From Anaerolineales bacterium UBA5195 (GTDB lineage: Bacteria > Chloroflexota > Anaerolineae > Anaerolineales > Villigracilaceae): 64,000 bases of DNA. Positions 1 to 8,801 of the stretch are shown one piece after another (the first letter of the stretch is position 1; each line of letters opens with the position of its first letter). The notes below the pieces were generated by a model. It did no database searches, was not told where the DNA came from, and was given only the letters and a program-made list of their open reading frames with translations. Location of the stretch: positions 128-64,127 of the forward strand of contig DHVZ01000060.1 in NCBI GenBank assembly GCA_002412925.1, written 5' to 3'. Both the position numbers and the translations under genes were made by a program.

Positions 1-2
1 GC

Positions 3-311
3 ACCCCGACGAAAACCTTCACGCCATCCAAGACCCCAACCGGGACATTCACGCCAACCTTGACAACCACCTTCACACCCACCTGGACGCCCATGCCATC
101 CGACACCCCAACGTGGACACCCTCTCCGACTACCACTTTTACTCCCACCTTGACATCCACCCCCACCTGGACGCCTTCCAGTACACCCACTTTCACCCCA
201 ACCCTGACCTTTACCGCTACCCAAACAGCCACGAATACGACCACACCTTCGCCTACGGCAACTTTCACGCCCACCATCACCCCCACGCGGACCACGACTC
301 CGACCATGACC
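3..311 (+). repeat. Thr/Pro codon-repeat tract
   Basis: Imperfect tandem repeat of short units encoding Thr-Pro-Thr, Phe-Thr-Pro-Thr and Thr-Trp-Thr-Pro, open in one frame from the window edge. It encodes an extended, probably surface-exposed stalk in the gene that contains it. Reading other frames of the tract gives His/Asp-rich artefacts. Confidence 0.85.
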
Positions 312-1187
312 TCGGACCCGAACTGTGACCGGATAAAATTCGTCAGCGACGTGACCATACCCGATGGCGCGTCGCTCAATCCGGGCTTTGCCTTCACAAA
401 AACCTGGCGCATAAAGAATGCCGGGACTTGCACCTGGACCCCCGCCTACAGACTGGCATTCCACAGTGGCGACCCAATGGGCGGCCCGGCCTCCGTCAGC
501 CTGCCCCGCAAGGTTGCCCCCGGCCAGGTCATTGATATCTCCGTCAACCTCGTCGCGCCGGGCCTCGCAGGAACCTACAAAGGCGCCTGGCAAATGCGCA
601 ACGCGGAAGGCAAGCCTTTTGGCAGTGGCTTGTCCACCGACGGAACCATCTGGGTCCAGATCAAGGTCAACAAGACAGCGCTCGAAGGCACCCACTACGA
701 TTTCGTCGCCAATGCTTGCGCGGCGGAATGGTCCAGCCCGGCCGGCAACCTTCCCTGTCCCGGCAGGGAAGGTGACAAAAATGGCTTTGTGCTGAGAATA
801 AAGCAGCCCAGGTTGGAGGATGGCTCAACCTACAGCCTGCCAGGCCTGCTCACCTTCCCCCAGAACGTCGAGAATGGCAGCATCCAGGGCATTTACCCGC
901 CGCTACTTGTCCAGCCCGGCGACCGCTTCCGCTCGATTGTCAATTGCGAATATGGCGCAAAAGCCTGCCTCTTGCTGTTCCGGCTTGACTACCAGATTGG
1001 CAACGGCCCCATTTTTGGCTTCTGGAGCATCGGTGAGGTCAACGAAGGCAAGTATTTCGAAGCCGATGTGGACCTGAGTCCCTTTGCGGGCGAGGAAATA
1101 AAGTTCGTCCTGCAAGTGCAGGCCTTTGGCCCGGCAACGGATGACCGCGCCCTGTGGGTCGCGCCACGCATCATCCGCAAACGCTAA
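3..1187 (+). CDS. Thr/Pro-stalk surface protein with NBR1-type Ig-like domain (5' partial)
   Basis: The frame is open from the left edge, so the true start, and probably a signal peptide, lie outside the window. After about 100 residues of Thr/Pro stalk comes an Ig-like domain beginning near 324. It has the family hallmarks of the NBR1 Ig-like (four-tryptophan) domain: 'PGFAFTKTWRIKNAGTCTW', a proline/glycine-rich middle, and 'GTYKGAWQMRNAEGKPFG'. A C-terminal region of about 150 residues with paired cysteines is not recognised. The domain is thought to bind protein or surface ligands, and this architecture is common in Anaerolineae. Function is inferred to be extracellular adhesion or scaffolding. 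No terminator is seen before the next gene. Confidence 0.8.
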   Translation, partial: TPTKTFTPSKTPTGTFTPTLTTTFTPTWTPMPSDTPTWTPSPTTTFTPTLTSTPTWTPSSTPTFTPTLTFTATQTATNTTTPSPTATFTPTITPTRTTTPTMTSDPNCDRIKFVSDVTIPDGASLNPGFAFTKTWRIKNAGTCTWTPAYRLAFHSGDPMGGPASVSLPRKVAPGQVIDISVNLVAPGLAGTYKGAWQMRNAEGKPFGSGLSTDGTIWVQIKVNKTALEGTHYDFVANACAAEWSSPAGNLPCPGREGDKNGFVLRIKQPRLEDGSTYSLPGLLTFPQNVENGSIQGIYPPLLVQPGDRFRSIVNCEYGAKACLLLFRLDYQIGNGPIFGFWSIGEVNEGKYFEADVDLSPFAGEEIKFVLQVQAFGPATDDRALWVAPRIIRKR

Positions 1188-1253
1188 AGGAAAACAGAAG
1201 CGCCGGGCATCCGGGGAATTTTGCTGTACAATCAACCCTCAGGAGATTCAATT

Positions 1254-1937
1254 ATGACTACCAAAAGAGAAGCACTAAGGCAAAAACGCGCAGACCAAAA
1301 ACGGAACCAGATCATTATCGCCGCCGGGATTATCCTGGTCGTCGTTGTTGCAGCCATCTGGGCGCTGGTCTTGTCACAAAAAACGCAGTCTGCACAACCA
1401 GACCAGGTTCCTGCCCCAACCGTCAATGGGAAAAAATACCAGTCCGCGCCGCCGATGACCATCGATCCCCAAAAGCAGTATTTTGCGACCGTCAAAATGG
1501 CAAAGGGCGGGGAATTCGTCATCCAGCTTTATCCCGATAAAGCGCCCATCACCGTCAACAGTTTTGTGTTCCTAGCCCGCGAGGGGTATTTCAACGGGAC
1601 AACCTTTCACCGCGTGCTGGAGGGATTCATGGCCCAGGGCGGCGACCCAACCGGCACCGGCATGGGCGGCCCCGGATATGAATTTGTCAACGAAGACAGC
1701 GATCTGACTTTTGACAAAGCCGGGGTGGTGGCCATGGCCAACGCTGGGCGTGACACCAACGGCAGCCAATTCTTCATCACTTTCGGGCCGACAGAACAGC
1801 TCAACGGCGGCTACACGATTTTTGGACAGGTCACCAGCGGTATAGAGGTGGTCAACGAAATCACCCTCCGCAACCCCCAGACGAATCCGAAGTTTACCGG
1901 TGACGCCATAGAAAGCGTTTCCATCAGCGAGAAATAG
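1254..1937 (+). CDS. Membrane-anchored cyclophilin-type peptidyl-prolyl cis-trans isomerase
   Basis: Catalyses cis-trans isomerisation of prolyl bonds, here outside the membrane. Residues about 20-40 form one transmembrane helix after a basic N-terminus, so the enzyme is tethered with its catalytic domain exported. The cyclophilin core covers about residues 75-225, with 'FHRVLEGFMAQGGDPTGTG' and 'ANAGRDTNGSQFFITF', the substrate-pocket segments of the family. The ATG at 1254 is chosen because AGGAG lies at 1241-1245; a possible upstream TTG has no such site. The length (227 aa) suits an anchored single-domain cyclophilin. A role in folding exported proteins is inferred. Confidence 0.93.
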   Translation: MTTKREALRQKRADQKRNQIIIAAGIILVVVVAAIWALVLSQKTQSAQPDQVPAPTVNGKKYQSAPPMTIDPQKQYFATVKMAKGGEFVIQLYPDKAPITVNSFVFLAREGYFNGTTFHRVLEGFMAQGGDPTGTGMGGPGYEFVNEDSDLTFDKAGVVAMANAGRDTNGSQFFITFGPTEQLNGGYTIFGQVTSGIEVVNEITLRNPQTNPKFTGDAIESVSISEK

Positions 1938-2022
1938 CACAAGGCACAAATTGACCAAAGTCTCCGACTTCTTGACCCGGCTGGGCAAAGAATCGGAGAC
2001 TGGTTTTAAGGGATGCCCATCC

Positions 2023-2805
2023 ATGCCAAAAGCATTCAAAAAACTATCGTCTGCGCAATACCTGGTGCTGCTCATCCTCGTCCTGGCAGTTGCCTTCCTG
2101 CGCAGCCAGGGATATTTGGAAAAAGACCAGCCTCCACCCTCGGAGCCAACCGCGCCAGCCAGCCAACCACAAATACGCGTCGAAACGCCCACCGCAGGTA
2201 CCGGCCTAACCATTCCCACCGGCCAGTTGAGCGAGTTCGATTATTTCGTCCTGGCTCTCTCCTGGTCCCCAGATTACTGCGCCGCCACTGGGGCAAACGA
2301 TCCGCAGCAATGTTCGGCAGGGAAAAAATTGGGATTTGTCTTGCATGGTCTCTGGCCGCAGTACGAGAAGGGTTACCCCAGCGACTGCACAAGCGAAAAA
2401 ATGCCAGAGAACGTCAAAGCGCAGTTTATCGGTTTGTACCCCAACGATAAGTTATTCGATCATGAGTGGGAAAAACATGGCACCTGCACCGGGTTATCGC
2501 CATTGGAATATCTCCAGTTGAGCAAGGCGCTCAAGGAATTCGTGACCATCCCTGTTGAATTCCGCTCTCCAGAAAATCCCTTTCGCACCAAAATGAAAGA
2601 GGTGAAAGCGCTTTTTGCGCAGGCAAACCCGGGTTTCGCTGAAACGTCCTTCGAAGTTGGCTGCTCGAGTTCAGGGCGTTACCTGAAAGAGGTTTTTGTC
2701 TGCTTCTCGCGCGCAGGCACACCCACCTCTTGCAGTGCCGAAATGCAGAAAACAGCACTGAAAAGCTGCCAGGCGAAGGATTTCCTGGTCAGGAACACGC
2801 GCTAA
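2023..2805 (+). CDS. Ribonuclease T2 family protein, N-terminally anchored
   Basis: Endoribonuclease of the RNase T2 family, which cuts RNA through 2',3'-cyclic phosphate intermediates. Both catalytic signatures are present: CAS-1 'FVLHGLWPQY' and CAS-2 'HEWEKHGTC'. Conserved cysteines are consistent with the disulfides of a secreted enzyme. A hydrophobic segment shortly after the start ('YLVLLILVLAVAFL') should act as signal anchor, followed by a Pro/Ser/Thr linker. The ATG at 2023 is preferred to the in-frame TTG at 1951 because AAGGGA lies about 9 nt upstream. Probably scavenges external RNA. Confidence 0.9.
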   Translation: MPKAFKKLSSAQYLVLLILVLAVAFLRSQGYLEKDQPPPSEPTAPASQPQIRVETPTAGTGLTIPTGQLSEFDYFVLALSWSPDYCAATGANDPQQCSAGKKLGFVLHGLWPQYEKGYPSDCTSEKMPENVKAQFIGLYPNDKLFDHEWEKHGTCTGLSPLEYLQLSKALKEFVTIPVEFRSPENPFRTKMKEVKALFAQANPGFAETSFEVGCSSSGRYLKEVFVCFSRAGTPTSCSAEMQKTALKSCQAKDFLVRNTR

Positions 2806-2824
2806 AGAAGTGTCTGAAACAGAA

Positions 2825-4012
2825 TTACGCTTCGTTCCGCTGTGGGATACGGATTTTTAGCGCCACAAAAAAGTTCAAGATGGCGATCAAAACACCCAGC
2901 AGGAAAACATACTGAAAGCCAAAAGTATTCCAGATCACCCCACCCACCAGTGCGACCGTGATCGAGAAAAGATGATCAATCGTCACCCCGGCCGCCAGCG
3001 CGGGCTGGACATCGGCAGGTTGAAGCGCAATTTTTTTAATATACATGGCCCGCGCCATCCCAACTGAAAACAGCATTTGATCAAGCAGGTAGAAAACACA
3101 GACGGCGATAAAAGCCACATCCTCCGGGAGAACAAACTTGGCAAAACCATATCCGAGGCAGACACCCACCAGCAGGACGGCTTCTGCGGCCAGGACAATA
3201 CGCTCCCCCAAGCGGTCGATCATTTTTCCCAGGAAGGGTTGGAAAAGGATGCCGATCACCCCGCCAATCGTCATCAAGGTGGCAATCGTCTGGGTTGGCT
3301 GGTTGAAAATGGTCACAATCACCCAGGGGGCAAAGGTAATGAAAATCTGCTTGCGCGAACCAGAAAGCACGTTGAGGAGATAAAACAGGTTATATTCCCG
3401 GTGGAGTTTCAGGAACAACCCCGGGCGGGGGTTGGCTTCTGGCTGCATGGCAAACATCAACACAGCCGCAATCCCCAGGCCAATGGCTACCAGCACAAAG
3501 GCGTGCTGGAATGTAAATCCTAGATATTTAAACCCGAGAAAGACCAGAAAACTCCCGGCGATGGCCGCCAAATTGCGGATGGCATTCAACTGCCCCAGGC
3601 GCTGACCGGTCTTGCCTTCCGACGCCAGCTCCATCCCAATCGTGGAAGCGACCGGCATAAACAGGTGCTGCCCCAAACTGTAAATGAACAGGAAAAACAA
3701 CATGCTGGCGTAGGTCGGCGCAAAAAAACCGATTAACAGGGTTCCCGCAAAGCTCAACACCAGGGATAAAGCCCCCAGTCTGCGGCTGCACAGAAACCAT
3801 AAAATAGCCGAGACAAAAACCACCAAGAAACCCGGTAATTCGCGCGGAAATTCAAGGAATGAACGCTGGAAAGCGGTCAACGCATAGCGTTCGTTGAGAA
3901 AATTATTAAAAGTCGAGTCGAAAATGCTGTATGCAACCCCCATTGCCAAGGAGGCAAAAGCAAACAGTTTCAATTCGCGCGGGGCCCCGCCCAGGCGCTT
4001 GATCCAGGTCAT
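2825..4012 (-). CDS. MFS transporter
   Basis: A protein of 395 residues with about 12 hydrophobic segments, typical of the Major Facilitator Superfamily. The loop 'GKMIDRLGERIVLAAE' in the second half matches the cytoplasmic loop signature between helices. Family members export drugs or import small metabolites; the substrate cannot be told from sequence. The frame extends upstream, but the ATG at 4012 is chosen because a GGAAAGGGA ribosome site precedes it and because the protein then starts just before the first membrane segment. It converges on the RNase gene with only 19 nt between stop codons. Confidence 0.88.
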   Translation of the reverse strand: MTWIKRLGGAPRELKLFAFASLAMGVAYSIFDSTFNNFLNERYALTAFQRSFLEFPRELPGFLVVFVSAILWFLCSRRLGALSLVLSFAGTLLIGFFAPTYASMLFFLFIYSLGQHLFMPVASTIGMELASEGKTGQRLGQLNAIRNLAAIAGSFLVFLGFKYLGFTFQHAFVLVAIGLGIAAVLMFAMQPEANPRPGLFLKLHREYNLFYLLNVLSGSRKQIFITFAPWVIVTIFNQPTQTIATLMTIGGVIGILFQPFLGKMIDRLGERIVLAAEAVLLVGVCLGYGFAKFVLPEDVAFIAVCVFYLLDQMLFSVGMARAMYIKKIALQPADVQPALAAGVTIDHLFSITVALVGGVIWNTFGFQYVFLLGVLIAILNFFVALKIRIPQRNEA

Positions 4013-4111
4013 GAAGATGTCCCTTTCCCAATTTTGATGAAAGTCTATGTTAGCACAAAATTGGGATTGGCAGCAGAAAATCCACCCAGAAACTTGCTGG
4101 CGGAGAATCAA

Positions 4112-4141
4112 ACGCCCCACAGGCATCTCTCTGCGGGGCGT
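4112..4141 (-). terminator. Terminator after the MNT-like gene
   Basis: The arms ACGCCCC (4112-4118) and GGGGCGT (4135-4141) pair, extended inward by CAG/CTG. On the minus strand the hairpin is followed by TTTGATTCT. It lies just past the stop of the minus-strand gene at 4162. A second small palindrome, CTAAGCC-A-GGCTTAG, at 4151-4165 covers that gene's stop codon. Confidence 0.6.
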
Positions 4142-4161
4142 GATTGCGGACTAAGCCAGGC

Positions 4162-4455
4162 TTAGAAAACCCGGATCGCCTCCTGCAAAACCATGGCTTT
4201 GACCTGGGGTCTCAACCAGCCAGGTTTCCCCAAATTTACTTTACACCCCAGCAAAGTCTCGAGATGCTTTTTGAGATCGAGAAACTGGAACAAACCGGTT
4301 GGCTGGGCAAATTTCACCAGGATATTAACTTTGCCAGTGGAACGAGCCTCCCCTCGCAGGGCCAAACCGAAAATGGAAAGGGAAACGATGTGGTAGCGCT
4401 CCACCAGTTCTTTCTGGCGCGCATGGAGAAGACCTACGATTTCATCGCGTTTCAT
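4162..4455 (-). CDS. MNT-type nucleotidyltransferase domain protein, probably catalytically inactive
   Basis: A small protein (97 aa) matching the MNT/MntA minimal nucleotidyltransferase family, usually the antitoxin partner of a HEPN toxin. The frame reads 'SLSIFGLALRGEARSTGKVNILVKF', while the family consensus is GSxARGEA followed by SDvDilV. The glycine-serine is GL here and the catalytic Asp-x-Asp is Lys-x-Asn, so both metal ligands are missing. The rest of the fold ('GCKVNLGKPGWLRPQVKAMVLQEAIRVF') is well kept. The start at ATG 4455 has AAAGGCGG upstream. No HEPN gene is next to it. It may be a decayed or solitary antitoxin, or a non-catalytic binding protein. Confidence 0.75.
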   Translation of the reverse strand: MKRDEIVGLLHARQKELVERYHIVSLSIFGLALRGEARSTGKVNILVKFAQPTGLFQFLDLKKHLETLLGCKVNLGKPGWLRPQVKAMVLQEAIRVF

Positions 4456-4791
4456 AATCCGCCTTTCTTTGAGTTTGAACCAAGTGAGTAGCTGAGCTTT
4501 CAAAGAGTAGGTGCAGCTGAGCGAAAACCTGTAAATTCTCCCGACAACTCAATCATATGCGTTTGGCCAGTTTCCAGACAAGGGATGAAACCAACGCTTT
4601 CCCATCGATTACCCGCTGTTTTCCAGTCGCTGTGATGGCTGCTGGTCGGCCGTCAACCATTTCCTGACCTAATTTTCATTCTTCCGCTTTGGTTTCGGCC
4701 TTGCCCAACAGGGCCCCAGCCCTCCCCTGGTCAGGAGGGGCTATTTATTATCTCCATCCGGTTATACAATCTCTATAGAAAGGAGCCGCCC
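4456..4791. other. Divergent intergenic region
   Basis: No convincing ORF. The right end holds the promoter and leader of the rhomboid gene: an AT-rich stretch with TATACAAT near 4763-4770 and an AAAGGAG ribosome site a few bases before ATG 4792. A GC-rich imperfect hairpin (CCCTCC at 4720-4725 with GGAGGG at 4734-4739) sits about 50 nt upstream of the gene. Nothing else is recognised. Confidence 0.5.
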
Positions 4792-5478
4792 ATGATTCCC
4801 TTAAAGGATGAAAACCCCACCCGCAGCTTCCCGATCGTTACTTATGGATTAATTGCCGTAAATCTCCTGGTTTTTCTCTGGCAAATCAGCCTGGGGGCGG
4901 CAGGCGAGACGCTTCTGCTGCAAATGGCGCTGATCCCAGCAGAGGTAACCCTCGGCTTCAGCCTGGGCGGCGCGCGCGCCATCCTGACCAGCATGTTCAT
5001 GCACGCTGGCCTGATGCACCTGCTCGGCAACCTGCTCTACCTATGGATCTTTGGCGACAACGTGGAAGATACCCTCGGGCATTTCCGCTATTTGCTCTTC
5101 TATCTGGCAGGTGGATTTGCCGCCTCGCTAACCCACGTCTTCCTCTACCCGACCTCCCTGGTTCCAACTGTCGGCGCGAGCGGCGCGATCGCGGCTGTGC
5201 TGGGCGCCTACCTTTTGCTCTTCCCGCATCGCCGGGTGGTAACGCTAATTCCGCTCGGCTTTTTCTTGCAAATCGCGCGCCTTCCGGCTGTGTTTGTGCT
5301 GGGCGCCTGGTTTCTGCTCCAGCTCTTTGAAGGAACCCTGGCGCTGGGCATGGCCGAACTCGGCGGGGTGGCTTTTTGGGCGCATATTGGCGGATTCGTC
5401 TTCGGAATGTTATTTGGCCCGCTGCTGCGCCAGCACAAGCAACCCGTGGTTTATCTCAACGACTGGAACCGCTGGTAG
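4792..5478 (+). CDS. Rhomboid family intramembrane serine protease
   Basis: Cleaves transmembrane substrates inside the lipid bilayer. The catalytic dyad is visible: Ser130 in 'VGASGAIAAVLGAY' and His198 in 'FWAHIGGFVFGM'. Asn80 in 'HLLGNLLYLWIFGDNVED' fits the oxyanion position. There are about six or seven membrane helices, and the length (228 aa) is normal for a minimal bacterial rhomboid. It has an AAAGGAG ribosome site and stands alone upstream of clpB. Membrane-protein quality control or release of anchored proteins is inferred. Confidence 0.93.
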   Translation: MIPLKDENPTRSFPIVTYGLIAVNLLVFLWQISLGAAGETLLLQMALIPAEVTLGFSLGGARAILTSMFMHAGLMHLLGNLLYLWIFGDNVEDTLGHFRYLLFYLAGGFAASLTHVFLYPTSLVPTVGASGAIAAVLGAYLLLFPHRRVVTLIPLGFFLQIARLPAVFVLGAWFLLQLFEGTLALGMAELGGVAFWAHIGGFVFGMLFGPLLRQHKQPVVYLNDWNRW

Positions 5479-5531
5479 CCCCGTTTAACTTTTCTCTTAC
5501 CCCTTTTTAACCAAGTTCAGACACTCCTTTT

Positions 5532-5562
5532 CTATAATCGTACGCAGGAGATCTGGAAGGAG
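5532..5562 (+). promoter_or_regulatory. -10 element and Shine-Dalgarno of clpB
   Basis: TATAAT at 5532-5537 is a good -10 hexamer; no clear -35 and no CIRCE element was found. AAGGAG at 5557-5562 is only 1 nt from the ATG at 5564 but 7 nt from the ATG at 5570, so the second ATG is taken as the start. Confidence 0.5.
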
Positions 5563-5569
5563 TATGACT

Positions 5570-8164
5570 ATGAACTTAGAAAAATTTACTCAAAAATCCC
5601 AGGAAGCCCTCTTCCAGGCGCAACAACTCGCCCAGGATTTAAATCACCAGGCGATCGAGCCCGCCCATTTGCTTCTGACCTTGCTGCGCCAGGAACAGGG
5701 CGTTGTCCCCGCGATTGTCACCCAGGTGGCAGGGTCCACGCTCGCCCTGCGCGAAGAATTGCAAAAAGAGCTGGACAAACGCCCCAAAATCCAGGGGGCG
5801 AACCTGGAGGTGGGCCTAGCCCAGCCTTCTGCCGAGGTCTTGAAAGCCGCCGAGCGGTATGCCAAAGGCATGCAGGATGACTACACTTCGACTGAACACC
5901 TCCTATTGGGCCTGACAGACTCAAATGAGGGCAAACGCCTGGCTGCTTATGGCCTGACCAAGGACGCAATTTTATCGGCCCTAAAAACTGTCCGCGGCTC
6001 CCAGCGCGTGACCACAGCTGAGCCCGAATCGACCTACCAGGCGCTGGAAAAATACGGCCGCGACCTGACCGACCTGGCCCGCAAAGGCAAGCTTGACCCG
6101 GTGATTGGGCGTGACGAAGAGATTCGCCGTCTGGTGCAAATCCTTTCGCGCCGCACCAAAAACAACCCGGCGCTGATTGGCGAGCCGGGGGTTGGGAAAA
6201 CTGCGGTTGCAGAAGGAATGGCCCAGCGGATCGTCAATGGTGACGTGCCGGAGGGCCTGAAAAAGAAGCGCCTCGTCCAGTTGGATCTAAGCGCGCTCGT
6301 CGCGGGCGCGAAGTACCGTGGTGAGTTCGAGGAACGGCTCAAAGCCGTGCTCAAAGAAATCACCGACTCGCAGGGTGAGATCATCCTGTTCGTGGACGAA
6401 ATGCACACGGTCGTCGGCGCAGGCAAGGCCGAAGGCTCGATGGATGCCGGTAACATGCTCAAACCGATGCTGGCGCGCGGTGAACTACACATGATCGGCG
6501 CCACTACTCTCGATGAATATCGCAAATATGTTGAGAAAGACCCAGCCCTGGAACGACGCTTCCAGCCAGTGTTGGTGGAGGAACCCAGCGTGGAAGATAC
6601 GATCAGTATCCTGCGCGGGCTGAAAGACCGCTACGAAATCCATCACGGCGTGCGGATTACAGACCCGGCAGTCATCGCCGCGGCCACACTCTCGTACCGC
6701 TACATCGCCGATCGTCACCTGCCCGATAAGGCCATCGACTTGATCGACGAGGCCGCCGCCCGCCTGCGAACCGAAATCGATTCCAAACCGCAGGAATTGG
6801 ACGAAGTCGACCGCCAAATCCTGCAACTGGAAATCGAGCGTGAAGCCCTGAAAAAAGAAAAGGATAAGGCTTCCAAGGAACGGCTTGAGAAGTTGGTGCA
6901 GGAACTCTCCAACCTAAAGGAACGTTCCAGCCAGATCACCGCCCGCTGGCAGAATGAAAAACAGATTATCGCCGCGTTACGCACGGTCAAGGAACAAATC
7001 GAACAGACGCGTGCTGAAATCGAGCGCGCCGAGCGCTACTCGGAACTGGAAAAAGCCGCTCGCTTGCGCTATGAGACCTTGCGCGAGTTGGAAACCCGGC
7101 TGGCCGAAACAGAAAAGCGTCTGAGAGTGCTGCAAACCGCCGGCGCCCTGCTCAAAGAGGAAGTAGACGCCGAAGAGATTGCCGCCATTGTCGGCCGCTG
7201 GACGGGCATCCCCATCTCGAGGCTGCTCGAGGGCGAGACCCAGAAACTGATCCGCATGGAGGAAGGTTTACACCAACGCGTGGTCGGGCAAGAGGAGGCC
7301 GTGCGCGTGGTCGCCAATGCTGTGCGTCGCGCCCGCGCCGGGTTACAGGACCCGAACCGTCCTATCGGCTCGTTTATTTTCCTCGGCCCGACTGGCGTTG
7401 GCAAGACCGAACTGACGCGCGCCCTGGCGGAATTCATGTTTGACGATGAACACGCCATGATTCGCATCGACATGAGCGAGTATCAAGAAAAGTATACTGT
7501 CAGCCGCCTACTTGGTGCCCCCCCCGGCTACGTTGGCTACGATGAAGGCGGCCAATTGACCGAAGCGGTCCGCCGCCGTCCGTACAGCGTGGTCTTGTTC
7601 GACGAAATCGAGAAGGCTCACCCTGAGGTCTTCAATGTCCTACTGCAACTGCTCGACGATGGCCGCCTGACCGACGGACAAGGCCGCACAGTGGACTTCC
7701 GCAACTCTGTCGTGATCATGACCTCCAACCTGGGCAACACGCTCTGGGAAGGCGGTCGCGAGGCCACCCGGGCTGAAATCACGCGCATTTTACAGGCCAG
7801 TTTCCGGCCCGAGTTTCTCAATCGCATCGATGAGATTGTGGCTTTCCATCCGCTCAAGAAGGAACACTTGAGTGGGATCGTCAGCATCCAGTTGCGCCGG
7901 GTCGGCCAATTACTGGCCGACAAGGGCTACCAGCTCAAAGTGAGCGAGTCCGCCCGCGAATACCTGGCCGAAGTGGGTTATGATCCCGATTTCGGCGCCC
8001 GCCCGCTCAAGCGCGCCATCCAACGCGAATTGCAAGACCCGCTGGCGCTCAAGATTCTCTCTGGCGCTTTCAAAGAGGGCGATACGCTCCAGGTCGAGCG
8101 CGGTCCCGAAGGGTTGGTTTTTCAAACAGATATTCCAGTGGTAGAAGGGCAAATTGTGGACTAA
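5570..8164 (+). CDS. clpB: ATP-dependent disaggregase ClpB
   Basis: Hexameric AAA+ chaperone that rescues aggregated proteins with DnaK and small heat-shock proteins. Domains in order are a Clp-N repeat domain (about 1-145, beginning MNLEKFTQKSQEAL), AAA-1 with Walker A 'GEPGVGKT' near residue 204, a long coiled-coil middle domain (about 400-525, 'LEIEREALKKEKDK'), AAA-2 with Walker A 'GPTGVGKT' near residue 605, and the C-terminal domain. The middle domain separates ClpB from ClpA and ClpC. The length (864 aa) is typical. Two Hsp20 genes follow, so the block forms one disaggregation module. Confidence 0.97.
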   Translation: MNLEKFTQKSQEALFQAQQLAQDLNHQAIEPAHLLLTLLRQEQGVVPAIVTQVAGSTLALREELQKELDKRPKIQGANLEVGLAQPSAEVLKAAERYAKGMQDDYTSTEHLLLGLTDSNEGKRLAAYGLTKDAILSALKTVRGSQRVTTAEPESTYQALEKYGRDLTDLARKGKLDPVIGRDEEIRRLVQILSRRTKNNPALIGEPGVGKTAVAEGMAQRIVNGDVPEGLKKKRLVQLDLSALVAGAKYRGEFEERLKAVLKEITDSQGEIILFVDEMHTVVGAGKAEGSMDAGNMLKPMLARGELHMIGATTLDEYRKYVEKDPALERRFQPVLVEEPSVEDTISILRGLKDRYEIHHGVRITDPAVIAAATLSYRYIADRHLPDKAIDLIDEAAARLRTEIDSKPQELDEVDRQILQLEIEREALKKEKDKASKERLEKLVQELSNLKERSSQITARWQNEKQIIAALRTVKEQIEQTRAEIERAERYSELEKAARLRYETLRELETRLAETEKRLRVLQTAGALLKEEVDAEEIAAIVGRWTGIPISRLLEGETQKLIRMEEGLHQRVVGQEEAVRVVANAVRRARAGLQDPNRPIGSFIFLGPTGVGKTELTRALAEFMFDDEHAMIRIDMSEYQEKYTVSRLLGAPPGYVGYDEGGQLTEAVRRRPYSVVLFDEIEKAHPEVFNVLLQLLDDGRLTDGQGRTVDFRNSVVIMTSNLGNTLWEGGREATRAEITRILQASFRPEFLNRIDEIVAFHPLKKEHLSGIVSIQLRRVGQLLADKGYQLKVSESAREYLAEVGYDPDFGARPLKRAIQRELQDPLALKILSGAFKEGDTLQVERGPEGLVFQTDIPVVEGQIVD

Positions 8165-8167
8165 ACC

Positions 8168-8204
8168 AGAACCTCCCGCAGCAGAATAACCTGCGGGAGG
8201 TTCT
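8168..8204 (+). terminator. Terminator after clpB
   Basis: A perfect 14-bp inverted repeat: left arm 8168-8181, right arm 8191-8204, 9-nt loop. It begins 4 nt after the clpB stop. The following tract is only moderately T-rich. Confidence 0.7.
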
Positions 8205-8330
8205 CTGCTTGTTGGGTTCCGAAAATTAACCGATTTCTTACATTAAGCTGATTTATTTTTTACAAACTGTTTTTATATTTATGGTTGTGAATTCCGCAAG
8301 ACCACTTTTCAACCCGAGGAGGTAAATGCT

Positions 8331-8768
8331 ATGTATCAACGTTTTCCCAGGCCCAGTATATGGCAGGAAATGGATCAACTCCAGCGTGAGATGAACCGCC
8401 TCTTTGAGACCACCAGCAAGAGACAAGTGTTCAATTCTCCCAGTTATCCTGCCCTCAACCTCTGGACCAACGAGAGTGGGCAAATGGTCAGCGCCGAGAT
8501 GCCCGGAGTCCAGCCGGACGATATCAGCATCGACGTTACCGGAGATGCCCTTTCCATTTCCGGCGAGCGTAAACCGGACAAAGTCATCCAGGAGGTGCGC
8601 TATCATCGGCGCGAAAGAGCTTACGGCTCCTTCAGCCGGACGATCCAGTTGCCTTTCATGGTAGACACCCATAAAGTGGAAGCCAGCTTCAAAGACGGGG
8701 TTTTGGTGATCAGCTTGCCCCGGGCTGAAGCCGACAAACCCAAGAAAATCGCCATCAAAAACCAGTAG
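8331..8768 (+). CDS. Hsp20/alpha-crystallin small heat-shock protein (first copy)
   Basis: ATP-independent holdase that binds unfolding proteins and passes them to DnaK/ClpB. Residues about 40-140 form the alpha-crystallin domain, with 'VSAEMPGVQPDDISIDVTGDALSISGERK', 'AYGSFSRTIQLP' and the terminal strand motif 'GVLVISLPRAE'. The short N-terminus has the common 'WQEMDQLQREMNRLF' helix. A strong GAGGAGG ribosome site lies upstream, in an AT-rich leader. It lies 167 nt after clpB and 33 nt before a second Hsp20 gene, with which it probably forms an operon. Confidence 0.95.
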   Translation: MYQRFPRPSIWQEMDQLQREMNRLFETTSKRQVFNSPSYPALNLWTNESGQMVSAEMPGVQPDDISIDVTGDALSISGERKPDKVIQEVRYHRRERAYGSFSRTIQLPFMVDTHKVEASFKDGVLVISLPRAEADKPKKIAIKNQ

Positions 8769-8801
8769 ATCAGCCATCCAGTTTATCCCGGAGGTGTTTC
8801 T

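Noticed and set aside
1..311. CRISPR-like or structural DNA repeat at the left edge
   Set aside because: The units are irregular and keep one reading frame encoding Thr/Pro; there are no spacers.
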